Part shown: one piece after another, positions 45,737-55,112 of the stretch
How the letters are laid out: every line of letters begins with the position of its first letter
Position numbering within the stretch: position 1 is the first letter of the stretch
From: Desmonostoc muscorum LEGE 12446
Lineage (GTDB): Bacteria > Cyanobacteriota > Cyanobacteriia > Cyanobacteriales > Nostocaceae
DNA length: 64,000 nt
Assembly (NCBI RefSeq): GCF_015207005.2
Contig: NZ_JADEXS020000001.1
Coordinates: 4,650,001 to 4,714,000, forward strand
Direction: 5' to 3'
Notes under the pieces: model-generated
What the model saw: the letters and a program-made list of their open reading frames with translations, nothing else
Databases searched by the model: none
What the model was told of the DNA's origin: nothing
Translations under genes and position numbers: made by a program

Positions 45737-45813
45737 TAAACAGTAACTCAAACTATGAAAAAAAGAACTCTGTAATATTGTCCGCCAATATTTTGTTGCA
45801 GTTGTAGTTCTTT

Positions 45814-46071
45814 TTATCTATATATATAACGAGCAGGTATCCATCGGCGACCGCGATTTGTTTGCACCCAACGTCCAGGAACCACTATTCTTCTTCTCGC
45901 TTGAGGAGGGTTATAAACCCTAACTCGTGCTGGTCTTCTGATTATTCTAACTGGAACTGGTCGCCTAACTTGCCGTCTGACCTGAGCATCGGCTTGGGAA
46001 GGAATAATGGTAAAAGCAATTGGTAAAATCAGTGCTGCACTAGCAAGCATTCTTTTAATACTCATTGGCAA
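45814..46071 (-). CDS. Small secreted basic protein
   Basis: An 85-residue protein with a signal peptide (cut near ADA-Q, about residue 29). The mature part is very rich in Arg and Pro (QVRRQVRRPVPVRIIRR) and ends VPGRWVQTNRGRRWIPARY, a motif with repeated GRW/RRW found in small cyanobacterial and proteobacterial exported proteins of unknown function. The start could also be the second Met (46065). Confidence 0.65.
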   Translation of the reverse strand: MPMSIKRMLASAALILPIAFTIIPSQADAQVRRQVRRPVPVRIIRRPARVRVYNPPQARRRIVVPGRWVQTNRGRRWIPARYIYR

Positions 46072-46286
46072 ACTTTCCTTCTATGATGTAAAGATAAAAG
46101 AGATTAAATCTTCGTCAAATATTAATCTCTTGGACAAGTAAATAATAGAATTGAAGAGAACTTTACACTAGTGAAAAAGGTAATTAATTAAAACGTGACT
46201 AATGTCATAGATAAAAAATGTAAAAATGATTCTGCGGTTGTAAGAATTGATAATTCAGAATTTAGATAATCGTAGGTTGGGTTAAA

Positions 46287-46470
46287 TTAACGTGAGTTCG
46301 ATAGATTCCAAAGAACCCCACTTTCATTCCTCTCCCCGTTGACGTTAGCCTACCGTTAGGGAAGGGGGGAGAGGCTTAAAAACCCTAATTTTTCGTGCCC
46401 AACTCAGAATACTAAAGCCCCTCTCCGAGACGGAGAGGAGTTGGGGAGAAGTTCATCGAACTGACGTTAA
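46287..46470. repeat. MITE-like repeat with TTAACGTGAGTTCGAT ends
   Basis: TTAACGTGAGTTCGAT at 46287-46302 is nearly complementary to ATCGAACTGACGTTAA at 46455-46470 (one mismatch). The inside contains inverted CTCTCCCC/GGGGAGAG blocks. No coding capacity. It lies in the gap 46072-46577, which has no gene. Confidence 0.6.
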
Positions 46471-46520
46471 ATTAAACCGCCACCGCTGACAGCACTTTGT
46501 TTACGCGGCTTCATCACCTG

Positions 46521-46552
46521 AAAAAAAAGGATGGGTCTTGTACCCATCCTTT
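46521..46552 (-). terminator. Terminator of the HtrA-type protease gene
   Basis: AAAGGATGGGT (46526-46536), loop CTTGT, ACCCATCCTTT (46542-46552). On the minus strand the stem is followed by eight T. It starts 26 bases after the stop of the protease gene at 46578. Confidence 0.85.
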
Positions 46553-46577
46553 GAAATTTCACCTTGACTCAAAACTG

Positions 46578-47840
46578 TTATTGTACTTGTGTGGGGAAAG
46601 AACCGGGTTGTACGGCTAGGTTAATATTCTGGCCATTACGGCGTAACTCTAGGCGTAAATCTCCCCCGACTTGGCTATTTTCTACAGCCTTTTGGACGCT
46701 GCTAGCATCTGTGACTGATTCACCACCTAGCTTTTGGATGACATCACCAGCACGTATTCCAGCTTTAGCGGCTGGGGAATTGGGCATAACTTTTACAACT
46801 AATACACCTTTATCTTCATTGACATTCAAACCACTATTGGGATCTGAGTTGATATTTTGTTTTAGCTGAGGCGTTAACCCCACCATTTGAATTCCTAAAT
46901 AAGGATGTTGGACTTTACCTGTAGCTATTAATTGACTGGAAATGCGTTGTGCTGTAGTGATGGGAATGGCAAAGCCTAATCCTTGTGCGCCTTGGATAAT
47001 GGCCGTATTCATACCAATTACCTCGCCACGGTAATTTAGCAGAGGGCCGCCGGAGTTACCGGGATTAATTGCAGCATCAGTTTGAATATACTCTACTCGC
47101 TTATCAGGAGCGCCAATTTGATTGCTAGTGCGTCCAGTGGCGCTGATGATTCCGGTTGTTACTGTATTATCTAGGCCAAGGGGATTGCCGATCGCGATCG
47201 CCCATTCTCCCGGTTGCAGTTGATCTGAGTTACCCAAGGCTACTGTCGGTAGATTATCCGCTTGAATCTTCACCACAGCCACATCGGTTAACTCATCTTT
47301 TCCTAGCACCTTACCTTGCAAGGTGCGCCCATCCTTAAGTGTCACTGTCACGGTATCCGCCCCATCTACCACATGGGCGTTCGTGAGAATACGACCATCA
47401 GCACTGATGATAAAACCTGAACCAGTACCCCGTTCTACCCTTTCTTGTGATTCTGGTAGTTGGGAGCCAAAAAAGCGGCGAAAAAACGGATCGTTAAATT
47501 CATCTGGTAACTGGGTTTTTACAGTTCGGGAAGAGTTAATTCGTACTACTGCCGGGCCCACCTTTTGCACCACCTGTGTCACAAAATTAGGATCTGTGCT
47601 GGCTGGTAATGGAGGAGCAGCATTGACTCGACCGACTGTCAAATTAGATGCAGTCTCAGACACCTGCTGAGAGTGTCCAGCCAGATAGCCGCCTGCTAAT
47701 GTCATACCCGATCCCAGTAGCACCAGTGATAGAGAGGCCGCAGCCTTTTTCCAGGGTGCTGGATTATGGTATTTGGCATCAGCAGTGTGGGATAAAATGC
47801 TATTTGATGGGTGTTCTCCATCCCGAGATTGGTTTTGCAT
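46578..47840 (-). CDS. HtrA/Deg-family serine protease (HhoA/HhoB type)
   Basis: A 420-residue trypsin-like protease with one PDZ domain. A membrane or signal segment is near residues 34-52. The catalytic triad is His in LTNAHVVDG, Asp in LTDVAVVKI, Ser in [10 protein letters not shown]. The PDZ domain at about 310-405 contains [22 protein letters not shown]. Synechocystis has three such proteases (HhoA, HhoB, HtrA) that degrade or refold damaged extracytoplasmic proteins; I cannot assign which ortholog this is. Single gene with its own terminator. Confidence 0.93.
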   Translation of the reverse strand: MQNQSRDGEHPSNSILSHTADAKYHNPAPWKKAAASLSLVLLGSGMTLAGGYLAGHSQQVSETASNLTVGRVNAAPPLPASTDPNFVTQVVQKVGPAVVRINSSRTVKTQLPDEFNDPFFRRFFGSQLPESQERVERGTGSGFIISADGRILTNAHVVDGADTVTVTLKDGRTLQGKVLGKDELTDVAVVKIQADNLPTVALGNSDQLQPGEWAIAIGNPLGLDNTVTTGIISATGRTSNQIGAPDKRVEYIQTDAAINPGNSGGPLLNYRGEVIGMNTAIIQGAQGLGFAIPITTAQRISSQLIATGKVQHPYLGIQMVGLTPQLKQNINSDPNSGLNVNEDKGVLVVKVMPNSPAAKAGIRAGDVIQKLGGESVTDASSVQKAVENSQVGGDLRLELRRNGQNINLAVQPGSFPTQVQ

Positions 47841-48095
47841 TGCTGTTTGGAAGCATATCGAATATGTATTACTAATGTAGATATTATTTATGACAGTTTT
47901 GTTGCGGAGGTATTGCGTTATTGTGAAAGGTTTGGTTTTTTACCGCTAAAGAACTCAGGAGCCAGAATGGCAAGTCTACCACATTGAAACTTGTGACTTT
48001 AGTCATGGGTATATTTAGAATTCGCCGCGCCAATTTGAAATTTTTGATTTTGAATAATGTAATTATTTTTTTATACCTGCACTAAACAACCAAAT

Positions 48096-48213
48096 AAAGC
48101 AGAATTCAGGAGTCAGAATGGGCTACGCCCCGCTGCGCTAACAGAATAAGAATACGCTCTCGGTCTAGCTTTGAGATTTAGATGGTGTACTTCACTAATT
48201 TGAAATCTGCTGT
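48096..48213. repeat. MITE-like repeat, ACAGCAGATTTCA family (inverted copy)
   Basis: Starts AGCAGAATTCAGGAGTCAGA, contains GGGCTACGCCCCGCTGCG and TAGATGGTGTACTTCAC, and ends TTGAAATCTGCTGT. It is the inverse of 17310-17435. It lies in the gap 47841-48319 between divergent genes; no gene is apparent there. Confidence 0.65.
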
Positions 48214-48319
48214 AATTTCTTGATTTTCTTCAAATTACCAACTTTTGGCATCAAAGTCTTCTGAATTCTGAATTCTGGATTCTTAATATAATATCTGAAC
48301 AATACTTGAAGGGATAAAA

Positions 48320-49216
48320 ATGGTACAAGGGGAAATATTACTGAAGCCTGGTACTTTATGGACAACTGTCAAAGAACGTACTGAATATGCTTTGCAATGT
48401 GGGGCGCTGCTGTCGATCCCGACGGAATTTGAATTTGTGGAACAGGATGGCGTGCGCTTTTTAGTGCGGATTTTGTCTAATTTGAATCGCAAAAAAGCAG
48501 CCAAGGAAAAACAGGAAAAACAATCTGCTAATTCGGGTGAAGAATTTAATCCTTTTTTGCCTTACGAAGAAGATTTATTTGTGGCGGATATTTCCGATAC
48601 TCATGTATGTATTTTAAATAAATTCAACGTTGTTGATTATCATCTGCTAATTATCACCCGTGCCTTCGAGGAACAGGAAACTTTACTCACTCTGGAAGAT
48701 TTTACGGCGATGTGGGCATGTCTGGCTGATTTTGATGGCTTGGGATTTTACAACAGTGGCAAAATCGCAGGTGCTAGTCAACGACATAAACACTTGCAAC
48801 TAGTCCCGTTACCCCTTGCACCTTCAGGATCTCAGATACCTATTGAATCTCTGCTAAGGGAGGCACAATTTCAGAACTCCACCGCAACTTTACCAAAACT
48901 TCCTTTTTTACATGCTTTCGCACCCTTAAATCCCCACTGGGTGGAGTCTCCATTCACAGGGGGTGAAGCAACGCTGGAACTTTATCATACCTTGTTAGAG
49001 GCTGTGGGTTTGGATGCAACGCAGTTGGGTGCTTACAATTTGCTGATGACACGAGAATGGATGTTGATCGTACCGCGATCGCAAGAGCATTTCCACTCCA
49101 TCTCCGTGAATTCATTAGGATTCGCTGGTGCTTTGCTAGTAAGGAATGCCGAAGAAATGCAACTTCTCAAAGACCAAACGCCGATGACTATCTTGAAGAG
49201 TGTTGCTATATCGTAA
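48320..49216 (+). CDS. ATP adenylyltransferase / Ap4A phosphorylase
   Basis: A 298-residue HIT-superfamily protein of the Ap4A phosphorylase type. It has the NKFNVVDYHLLIITR strand, YNSGKIAGASQRHKHLQLVPLP with the HxHxQ active-site motif (HKHLQLV), and the C-terminal YNLLMTREWMLIVPR with ISVNSLGFAGALLV. The enzyme splits diadenosine tetraphosphate with phosphate to ATP and ADP. Length is normal. It converges with the hydrolase gene at 49272. Confidence 0.92.
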   Translation: MVQGEILLKPGTLWTTVKERTEYALQCGALLSIPTEFEFVEQDGVRFLVRILSNLNRKKAAKEKQEKQSANSGEEFNPFLPYEEDLFVADISDTHVCILNKFNVVDYHLLIITRAFEEQETLLTLEDFTAMWACLADFDGLGFYNSGKIAGASQRHKHLQLVPLPLAPSGSQIPIESLLREAQFQNSTATLPKLPFLHAFAPLNPHWVESPFTGGEATLELYHTLLEAVGLDATQLGAYNLLMTREWMLIVPRSQEHFHSISVNSLGFAGALLVRNAEEMQLLKDQTPMTILKSVAIS

Positions 49217-49271
49217 TTATTATTAGTCATTTGTCATTAGTTATTCAGCGCGTCCCCCTCATCTCCCTCTA

Positions 49272-50900
49272 TTAAGTTGCTGGGAGTACAGGTAATAAAA
49301 GATGAGAATTAAACTCGCCTCCACAATTCACAGTTAACGTGATCATCTGGGCATCTGGTAAACTCTCGCTACTGGCGATCGCACCGTTTCCAGAATTCAT
49401 TGTGTACGCTGGAAAACACGCTGCACTTAAACTCAGACGCAAGGCGTTTCCTTTGGCAATTCGCGCACAAGTCGTTTGTAGCTGAATTTTTGTAGAAGCG
49501 CTAACATCTCGACAATGTACATAACCTTGGGTGAGATTATATACTTGCCCATTTGGATGTACTTCGGATAGCACCGCAGACAAATCATAACTGAGTTGGT
49601 CGGCAGTACAGCAGATTTCCGCTGTCACATCGCCTGCTAAATGTAAATCTTCTTCTAGTGGCTCGCTGGTGTAAGTTAAGACATCTGAACGGCAATCGAG
49701 ATGCGATCGCTCAAATACACCCGCAGGAATTCCGGCATGACCACCCAAGGCTGGAACTGGACGCCAAGGGTCGTGAACTAATACATCGAAGGTATTGGGG
49801 ATTGGGGACTGGGGATTGGGGATTAGGGTTCCGGAGTCTTGGCGGATGCTGGCTAGTCCTGTAGTTGACAAAAAGTATGATTTGTGTATGTGTGTAGGTA
49901 AATTGGGGAAAGTGCGCCAAATATTGGTTCCCATCTCGAATAGGCAAATCGGCGACTCATGCAATAAACCTGTATTTTCGCCTTTGAAAAATTGGTTAAA
50001 CCAGCGAATTTGCATTTTATCTACGGGACTGGCTCCTTTAGCACCAAAGTCAATTTCTCCTACTTTGCGATCCCAAGGTAAATGTGCCCAAGGACCGACT
50101 AACAAATGTTGAGGTTTAGTGCTACGGGCTGCCATATCTTTATATAAATGTAGAGTGCCGCGTAGATAAGTATCAAACCATCCTCCGATGTGGAACATGG
50201 GCAAATCAACAGCTTGCAAGTGATATTTGGGCGAGAGTTTTTCCCAGTATTCATCTGGTTGAGAATGTGCCAACCACTCATGATAAAAGGAATCTGGGGC
50301 GAGTTGTTGGAGAATTTCTGGATTAGTTAAAGGTAAATTACGAGAAGCAGCAAACAAGGCTTTATAGGCTGTTTTATCTCCTCGCAAACGGGCGGTTTCT
50401 GTAGCTAATTGAATTGCCCAAGCGAGGTTAGTTTGTAAACAAAATGCGCCTCCTTCATAAGCCCAATCTGCATACAAATCATAGCCAATCATGGCGGGGC
50501 AAATTGTTGTCAAGGCGCTGGGTTGATTAACTGCGGCATATAGTTGAGTCATTCCTTGATAAGAAAAGCCATACATACCAACTTTGCCATTACTACCAGG
50601 TAAATTTGCTGCCCAATTTACTGTATCTTCGCCATCTAAAATTTCGTGGGTAAATAACTTGAATTCGCCTTGGGAAGTCCCGCGTCCGCGGACATCTTGA
50701 ATCACGACGATGTAGCCGTGGGCAGCATACCAAGTGGGATGGGCATAGACAACAGTAGAGGCGATCGCTCTACCATAGGGTTGTCGCATTAATAATACCG
50801 GAAATTCACCATCAGCATCTGGGCGATAGATGTCTGCATCCAAGCGTACACCGTCGCGGGTGTGCATCGAGGCAGTTTCTTTGGGGAGGATTTTCAGCAT
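49272..50900 (-). CDS. CocE/NonD family (X-Pro dipeptidyl-peptidase S15-like) hydrolase
   Basis: A 542-residue alpha/beta hydrolase. The nucleophile Ser is in YGFSYQG; the N-terminal MHTRDGVRLDADIYRP and QDVRGRGTSQGEF are family hallmarks, and the C-terminal part is the jelly-roll domain of CocE-type enzymes (HLAGDVTAEI). Possible substrates are esters or acylated amino acids, not determinable. Residues of about 357-369 (GTLIPNPQSPIPN) come from a GGGGATT/GGGGACT heptamer array (49793-49830) inserted in frame between catalytic and jelly-roll domains. The insert keeps the frame and probably sits in a loop. Confidence 0.88.
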   Translation of the reverse strand: MLKILPKETASMHTRDGVRLDADIYRPDADGEFPVLLMRQPYGRAIASTVVYAHPTWYAAHGYIVVIQDVRGRGTSQGEFKLFTHEILDGEDTVNWAANLPGSNGKVGMYGFSYQGMTQLYAAVNQPSALTTICPAMIGYDLYADWAYEGGAFCLQTNLAWAIQLATETARLRGDKTAYKALFAASRNLPLTNPEILQQLAPDSFYHEWLAHSQPDEYWEKLSPKYHLQAVDLPMFHIGGWFDTYLRGTLHLYKDMAARSTKPQHLLVGPWAHLPWDRKVGEIDFGAKGASPVDKMQIRWFNQFFKGENTGLLHESPICLFEMGTNIWRTFPNLPTHIHKSYFLSTTGLASIRQDSGTLIPNPQSPIPNTFDVLVHDPWRPVPALGGHAGIPAGVFERSHLDCRSDVLTYTSEPLEEDLHLAGDVTAEICCTADQLSYDLSAVLSEVHPNGQVYNLTQGYVHCRDVSASTKIQLQTTCARIAKGNALRLSLSAACFPAYTMNSGNGAIASSESLPDAQMITLTVNCGGEFNSHLLLPVLPAT

Positions 50901-51260
50901 GAATAGATCTTAATTACTCCGATGCTACCGGATTTGATTCTTTACACCGCTATTTGTAGTGTAAAACTTGGGCTAGTTAGCAGGAGTATCAGCTAAACCC
51001 GTAGAGATGTAATAACGCTTACCCTTATATCTAAACCGTAACTGCAACTGTTCATGAGAGTTAATGATCGATACAGAACCCTTAGATGCTCTTCCTGTAG
51101 GGCTTTTGGAGAACATAGGTTGAAAAGGTGTAATTACTTCTCTGCTCTAACTCTTTTACACCCAATTTACACCGAATTTGTATCTAAAAGGTATCCAAAA
51201 ACCTCCAAAATTGACCTTAAGGCTAGAACATTTGTCCTCTATTTTCCAGCGGTGATAAAC
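50901..51260. other. Gene-free region upstream of the hydrolase gene
   Basis: AT-rich DNA between the hydrolase start and the tRNA-Phe terminator. A 78-codon frame at 51054-51290 runs through the terminator and shows no protein features, so it is not called. Confidence 0.4.
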
Positions 51261-51261
51261 C

Positions 51262-51299
51262 AAAAAGCCCTTAAAATTCAACGATTTTAAGGGCTTTTT
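51262..51299 (-). terminator. Strong terminator after tRNA-Phe
   Basis: AAAAAGCCCTTAAAAT (51262-51277), loop TCAACG, ATTTTAAGGGCTTTTT (51284-51299): a perfect 16-bp stem ending in T-runs on both strands. It begins 5 bases past the 3' end of the tRNA gene. Confidence 0.92.
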
Positions 51300-51304
51300 G
51301 AAAA

Positions 51305-51377
<73 letters not shown>

Positions 51378-51453
51378 TGGGGCTTTTATTTGAGCCACGA
51401 TTAATAAATGTAGCAAAGATAAAACGAATTTGCAATAGGTTGTAGAAAAATAT

Positions 51454-52323
51454 TTATGCTGCTTTCAAGGTCAACCTAAACCAGATGAAAACAGCTAGAA
51501 AGAGTAGAAACTGGATAAGGACAATACTCGGGCCAGAAGCCAGGTTGAAAAGACCTGACACAATGATGCCAGTAATGCTGCTAATGGAACCGACTATCAC
51601 CGACATGACTAGAAAACGGCTAAAGTGGTGACTCATGAGTTTGGCGGTGGAGGCGGGAATCACCAAAAAGGCATTTACCAGTAAAACGCCAACAGCTTTA
51701 ATCGCTACAGCAACGGCGAGTGAAAGCAAGACCACAAAGGCATAGCGGTACAATTGCACAGGAACACCTTGAACTTGTGCCACATCCGGGTTAAGTGTCA
51801 ATAAAATTTGCTGTTGTAGAGTTGATAGTAAAAATATGCAACTTCCCACAAGTATCAGCAGGGTCAAAATCAAATCTGTGGTATCAAGCGCCAGAATGTC
51901 GCCAAACAGCACTGCCATCAAGTTGCCACGATATCCTTTAATTAAGCTAGTGAGAATCAGTCCGATCGCTAATGCTCCAGATAGCACTATACTAAGTACG
52001 CTATCGCTAGCTAAGTCGGTTTTGTCGATACAGTAGAGGACAATAACGCCAAAAACTAAGGTAAAAGGTAACAGCATCCAAGTAGGATTTACCTGTAACA
52101 GCACACCTAATGCCACACCTACCAATGCTGCATGACCAACGGCGTGACTGAAAAAAGACAGCTGGCGCAAGGTGACAAAACTACCCAATATGCCGCCAAG
52201 TATTCCCATCAATACAGCTTCTGCGATCGCCCGCTGCATAAAGGGATATTGTAATAAGCTTACCAAATCATTACTATTGGCGATCGCAAGCCTTGCTATC
52301 TGAAAGTTATTCAAGAAATCCAT
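51454..52323 (-). CDS. Metal ABC transporter permease (ZnuB/MntB family)
   Basis: A 289-residue ABC-3 type permease with eight or nine hydrophobic helices. Conserved features are FMQRAIAEAVLMGILGGILGSFVTLRQLSFFSHAVGHAALVGVALG at the start (written here as the region of residues 27-73) and LLVNAFLVIPASTAKLM (about 213). This family moves zinc, manganese or iron into the cell with a binding protein and an ATPase. Neither partner is adjacent: the gene is divergent from a small secreted protein gene, and tRNA-Phe lies downstream. The partners are presumably elsewhere. Confidence 0.9.
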   Translation of the reverse strand: MDFLNNFQIARLAIANSNDLVSLLQYPFMQRAIAEAVLMGILGGILGSFVTLRQLSFFSHAVGHAALVGVALGVLLQVNPTWMLLPFTLVFGVIVLYCIDKTDLASDSVLSIVLSGALAIGLILTSLIKGYRGNLMAVLFGDILALDTTDLILTLLILVGSCIFLLSTLQQQILLTLNPDVAQVQGVPVQLYRYAFVVLLSLAVAVAIKAVGVLLVNAFLVIPASTAKLMSHHFSRFLVMSVIVGSISSITGIIVSGLFNLASGPSIVLIQFLLFLAVFIWFRLTLKAA

Positions 52324-52396
52324 ACTTAGTATTTGAAGTTGAAAGTCTGCAATTTATTGGCTATGCTGTATCAACAAAGGCATATTTTTGTCAATT

Positions 52397-52669
52397 ATGA
52401 ACATAGCCAAACTAATCTTACTTGCCTGTCCCGCGCTTCTGGCATCCATGTTACTCCTAGCCAATCCCGCACACGCATCAAATCTGAAATTTGTAGATGC
52501 TACACAAATAATCACAGTAGCATCTACACAACAAATTTCCGATTTGGCAGCGCCAAAACTAATTCAAAAATCCAATCCGATTATCGAGCAACTTGGTTGC
52601 AATTGTGCAAAGTGTATTGAAGTACAGTTTCAGTCACTACAAGGCAAGCTGCCATCGGTTGGTTTTTAA
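52397..52669 (+). CDS. Small secreted Cys-containing protein
   Basis: A 90-residue protein from ATG 52397 (an upstream TTG at 52388 is a weaker alternative). The signal peptide is cut near AHA-S (about residue 27). The mature part has GCNCAKCIEVQFQSLQGKLP at the end, three Cys in a CxCxxC pattern that could bind a metal or form disulfides. It is divergent from the metal permease gene, with 73 bases between them, so joint regulation by metal is possible. I do not recognise the family. Confidence 0.65.
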   Translation: MNIAKLILLACPALLASMLLLANPAHASNLKFVDATQIITVASTQQISDLAAPKLIQKSNPIIEQLGCNCAKCIEVQFQSLQGKLPSVGF

Positions 52670-52680
52670 TAAAGTTAGGA

Positions 52681-52735
52681 TTTATGAAAATAAATAGGGG
52701 CAAAGGAATACTTTGCCCCTATTTATTTTCATAAA
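52681..52735. terminator. 25-bp perfect hairpin, bidirectional terminator or repeat
   Basis: Positions 52681-52705 are perfectly complementary to 52711-52735 across the loop GAATA; the stem includes AAATAGGGGCAAAG and CTTTGCCCCTATTT. It begins 11 bases after the small secreted protein gene. The stem is long for a plain terminator and resembles the palindromic cores of the dispersed elements. Confidence 0.75.
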
Positions 52736-52837
52736 CCACTGGGAAAATAATTACTCTTCACTAGACCGTGTTTTTAATCTAGTCCAAAGCAAACTTAACA
52801 CTTCATTAGTTAGAACCCTTGTAGAATAAGGGTTAAC

Positions 52838-52923
52838 GGAGAGATAGGGATTTGAACCCTAGAATACGTTTCCGCATTACAGCATTTCCAGTGCTGCGCC
52901 TTAAACCACTCGGCCATCTCTCC
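52838..52923 (-). tRNA. tRNA-Ser (GGA)
   Basis: 86 bases. The minus strand starts GGAGAGATGGCCGAGTGG and ends CCCTATCTCTCC; the anticodon loop CTGGAAA gives GGA, and a long variable arm is present as in serine tRNAs. Confidence 0.97.
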
Positions 52924-53027
52924 AGATGCCACGAATAACAATCTTACTATGAAAGTCAAAAAAATGCAAAGATAAAAAAAGATTTTTAGGTTAATCTCAA
53001 AATTCAAGTTTTAAAACCCAAATCCAG

Positions 53028-53396
53028 ATGTCCCTTAGATATACAATTCGAGTTCGCGATCGCGCCACTGGCAAAACATACACCCTACAAGTACCAGAAG
53101 ACCGCTACATCCTGCACACTGCCGAAAAACAAGGCGCAGAACTGCCGTTTTCCTGCCGTAATGGGGCTTGTACCACTTGTGCTGTGAGAGTGTTGTCGGG
53201 AGAAATTTATCAACCAGAGGCGATCGGATTGTCGCCAGATTTACGTCGGCAAGGTTATGCCTTGTTGTGTGTGAGTTACCCCCGTTCTGATCTGGAGGTG
53301 GAAACACAAGACGAAGATGAAGTTTATGAACTCCAGTTTGGACGGTATTTTGGTAGGGGGAGAGTTAAAGCGGGTTTACCGTTAGATGAAGAATAG
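53028..53396 (+). CDS. 2Fe-2S plant-type ferredoxin with C-terminal extension (Fed2/FdC2-like)
   Basis: A 122-residue ferredoxin. Cluster ligands: CRNGACTTC (three Cys) and the fourth in YALLCVSYPRSD. It is longer than photosynthetic PetF (about 98 residues) because of a tail of about 25 residues, LQFGRYFGRGRVKAGLPLDEE in part. Length and tail match the cyanobacterial Fed2 / plant FdC2 group, which has been linked to iron-responsive regulation rather than bulk electron transfer. That assignment is by feature, not by alignment. The stop overlaps a possible upstream start of the nuclease gene. Confidence 0.88.
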   Translation: MSLRYTIRVRDRATGKTYTLQVPEDRYILHTAEKQGAELPFSCRNGACTTCAVRVLSGEIYQPEAIGLSPDLRRQGYALLCVSYPRSDLEVETQDEDEVYELQFGRYFGRGRVKAGLPLDEE

Positions 53397-53448
53397 AAGT
53401 TATCTCACGCAGAGGCGCCCAGGTGCAGAGGAGCAAAAAACTACTTTG

Positions 53449-53991
53449 ATGGCGTGTCTTGGCATCTGGGCAAGAAAAATAGCTATTTTGGTTTGTGTAT
53501 TTCTTTTGGTGAGTTGCCAAGGTAAAAATCAGCTGCCAAACAATCAGGCGCAGGTGAAGGTAGCGCGGGTAGTTAGTGGCCAAAGTTTGGAAGTGTTAGG
53601 TATGGCCGAACAGCCAAATTTGATTTCTCAGGTGCGGTTAGTGGGAATTGATGCACCAGATTTGCGACAGCGGCCTTGGGGTGAACAAGCAAAAGAACAG
53701 TTAGAGAATCTAATTGGTGGTGCAGAACAATCAGTAACGCTGGAGTTTGATTTAGAAGCAAAAGACAAAATTGGGCGAACTTTAGCTTATGTGTGGAAAA
53801 ATAAGGTTTTGTTGAATGAAGAATTAGTCAAACAAGGGAATGCATTGTTCGTTGGGCGATCGCCTAACCACAAATATGACCAACGTTTAGAACGTGCCCA
53901 ACAATGGGCTAGACTCATGGGGCAAGGAATTTGGAACCCAGAAAAACCCATGCGCCTCACTCCCGCTGAGTTTCGACGTCAAAATCTTTAA
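53449..53991 (+). CDS. Thermonuclease-family (SNase-like) lipoprotein
   Basis: A 180-residue protein from ATG 53449. The longer frame from 53386 would add 21 residues read from a dispersed repeat (CACGCAGAGGCGCCCAGG) that overlaps the ferredoxin stop. A lipobox LLVSC near residue 23 suggests a lipoprotein. The SNase core has ARVVSGQSLEVLG, RLVGIDAPDLRQRPWGEQA with the catalytic Arg/Asp region, and KIGRTLAYVWKNKVLLNEELV. Such enzymes degrade DNA and RNA in a calcium-dependent way outside the cell. Length is normal. Confidence 0.85.
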   Translation: MACLGIWARKIAILVCVFLLVSCQGKNQLPNNQAQVKVARVVSGQSLEVLGMAEQPNLISQVRLVGIDAPDLRQRPWGEQAKEQLENLIGGAEQSVTLEFDLEAKDKIGRTLAYVWKNKVLLNEELVKQGNALFVGRSPNHKYDQRLERAQQWARLMGQGIWNPEKPMRLTPAEFRRQNL

Positions 53992-53994
53992 AGG

Positions 53995-54105
53995 AGTGGG
54001 GACTGGGGACTAGAGATTAGGGACTGGGGACTGGGGAAGAAGTTTCCTAACACCCAATACCCAGTACCCAGTACCCAATCCCCAATACCTAATCACAAAT
54101 AACAA
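53995..54105. repeat. Heptamer arrays with overlapping start codons
   Basis: GGGGACT/AGGGACT units, then CCCAATA/CCCAGTA units, then AATAACAAATGACAAAT. The ATG of the downstream gene lies within this last AAATGAC-type repeat. Confidence 0.65.
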
Positions 54106-54918
54106 ATGACAAATCTACAAATTTTTCTAGATATTGCTACAGAAGCAGCATTAGCTGGTGGCGCTATACTGCAAGGCTATTTGGGTAAGTTAGAAGATGC
54201 AATTATTGAAAAAGGACGCCCTGGTGATTTAGTCACCGTTGCTGATAAAGCCTCAGAAGAGTTGATTTTGGAAATTTTGCGTCGCCATTTTCCCCAACAT
54301 TCTATCCTCGCTGAAGAATCAGGAAAATTAGGCGATGGAGAAAATGAATATCTCTGGGCAATAGATCCTTTAGATGGCACAACTAACTACGCCCATCAAT
54401 ACCCATTCTTTGCCGTTTCCATTGGGCTGTTAATTAATGGTGTTCCACAAGTTGGTGTCATTTATGACCCCTTTCACAATGAGCTATTTCGTGCCGCCGC
54501 TGGTTTGGGAGCAACACGCAACCGTCGCCCCATCGCAGTTTCCACAACCTCAGAACTGAATAAGAGCTTGCTGGTAAGTGGATTTGCTTACGATCGCCGT
54601 GAAACCTCTGATAACAATTATGCAGAATTTTGTCACCTCACCCATCTGACTCAGGGAGTTAGACGCAGCGGTTCCGCATCCCTCGATTTAGCATATGTTG
54701 CCTGTGGACGCGTCGATGGTTACTGGGAACGGGGACTTTCACCTTGGGATATTGTCGCTGGGATCATTTTGGTACAAGAAGCAGGGGGCAAAGTTACCGC
54801 CTACGATGGTACTCCCTTAAAAATCGAATCAGGTAGAATTCTCGCCACCAACAGTTATATTCATGACACAGTGAGTCGTGAACTTGTAAAAGTTCCGCCC
54901 CTGTCAGCGTGGAAATGA
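54106..54918 (+). CDS. Inositol monophosphatase family protein
   Basis: A 270-residue metal-dependent phosphatase. It has the first metal-site Glu in LAEESG, the signature WAIDPLDGTTNYAHQYPFF (about 86-104), and the second signature WERGLSPWDIVAGIILVQEAGG (about 206-227). Cyanobacterial members hydrolyse inositol, histidinol or fructose/sedoheptulose phosphates, so the substrate is open. The start MTNLQIF arises in an AAATGAC heptamer array. Separate from the next gene. Confidence 0.92.
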   Translation: MTNLQIFLDIATEAALAGGAILQGYLGKLEDAIIEKGRPGDLVTVADKASEELILEILRRHFPQHSILAEESGKLGDGENEYLWAIDPLDGTTNYAHQYPFFAVSIGLLINGVPQVGVIYDPFHNELFRAAAGLGATRNRRPIAVSTTSELNKSLLVSGFAYDRRETSDNNYAEFCHLTHLTQGVRRSGSASLDLAYVACGRVDGYWERGLSPWDIVAGIILVQEAGGKVTAYDGTPLKIESGRILATNSYIHDTVSRELVKVPPLSAWK

Positions 54919-55035
54919 GGGGAGTGGGGAGTGGGGAGGCTGGGGAGGCTGGGGGAGAAATAACCAATGCCCAATGCCCAATGCCCAATGCCCAATGACA
55001 AATGACAAATGACAAAGGACAAAGGACAAATGATA
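54919..55035. repeat. GGGGAGTGG, CCCAATG and AAATGAC arrays
   Basis: Three consecutive short-repeat arrays between the phosphatase and DnaJ genes: GGGGAGT/GGCTGGGGA words, then CCAATGC heptamers (54964-54998), then CAAATGA/CAAAGGA heptamers (54999-55032). Confidence 0.75.
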
Positions 55036-55112
55036 ATTTGCTACTGACGGATCACCGATGGAGCGAAGTAAACTAGAACAAATCTAATTGCTCCTTTGGT
55101 GCAAACTGCTAT

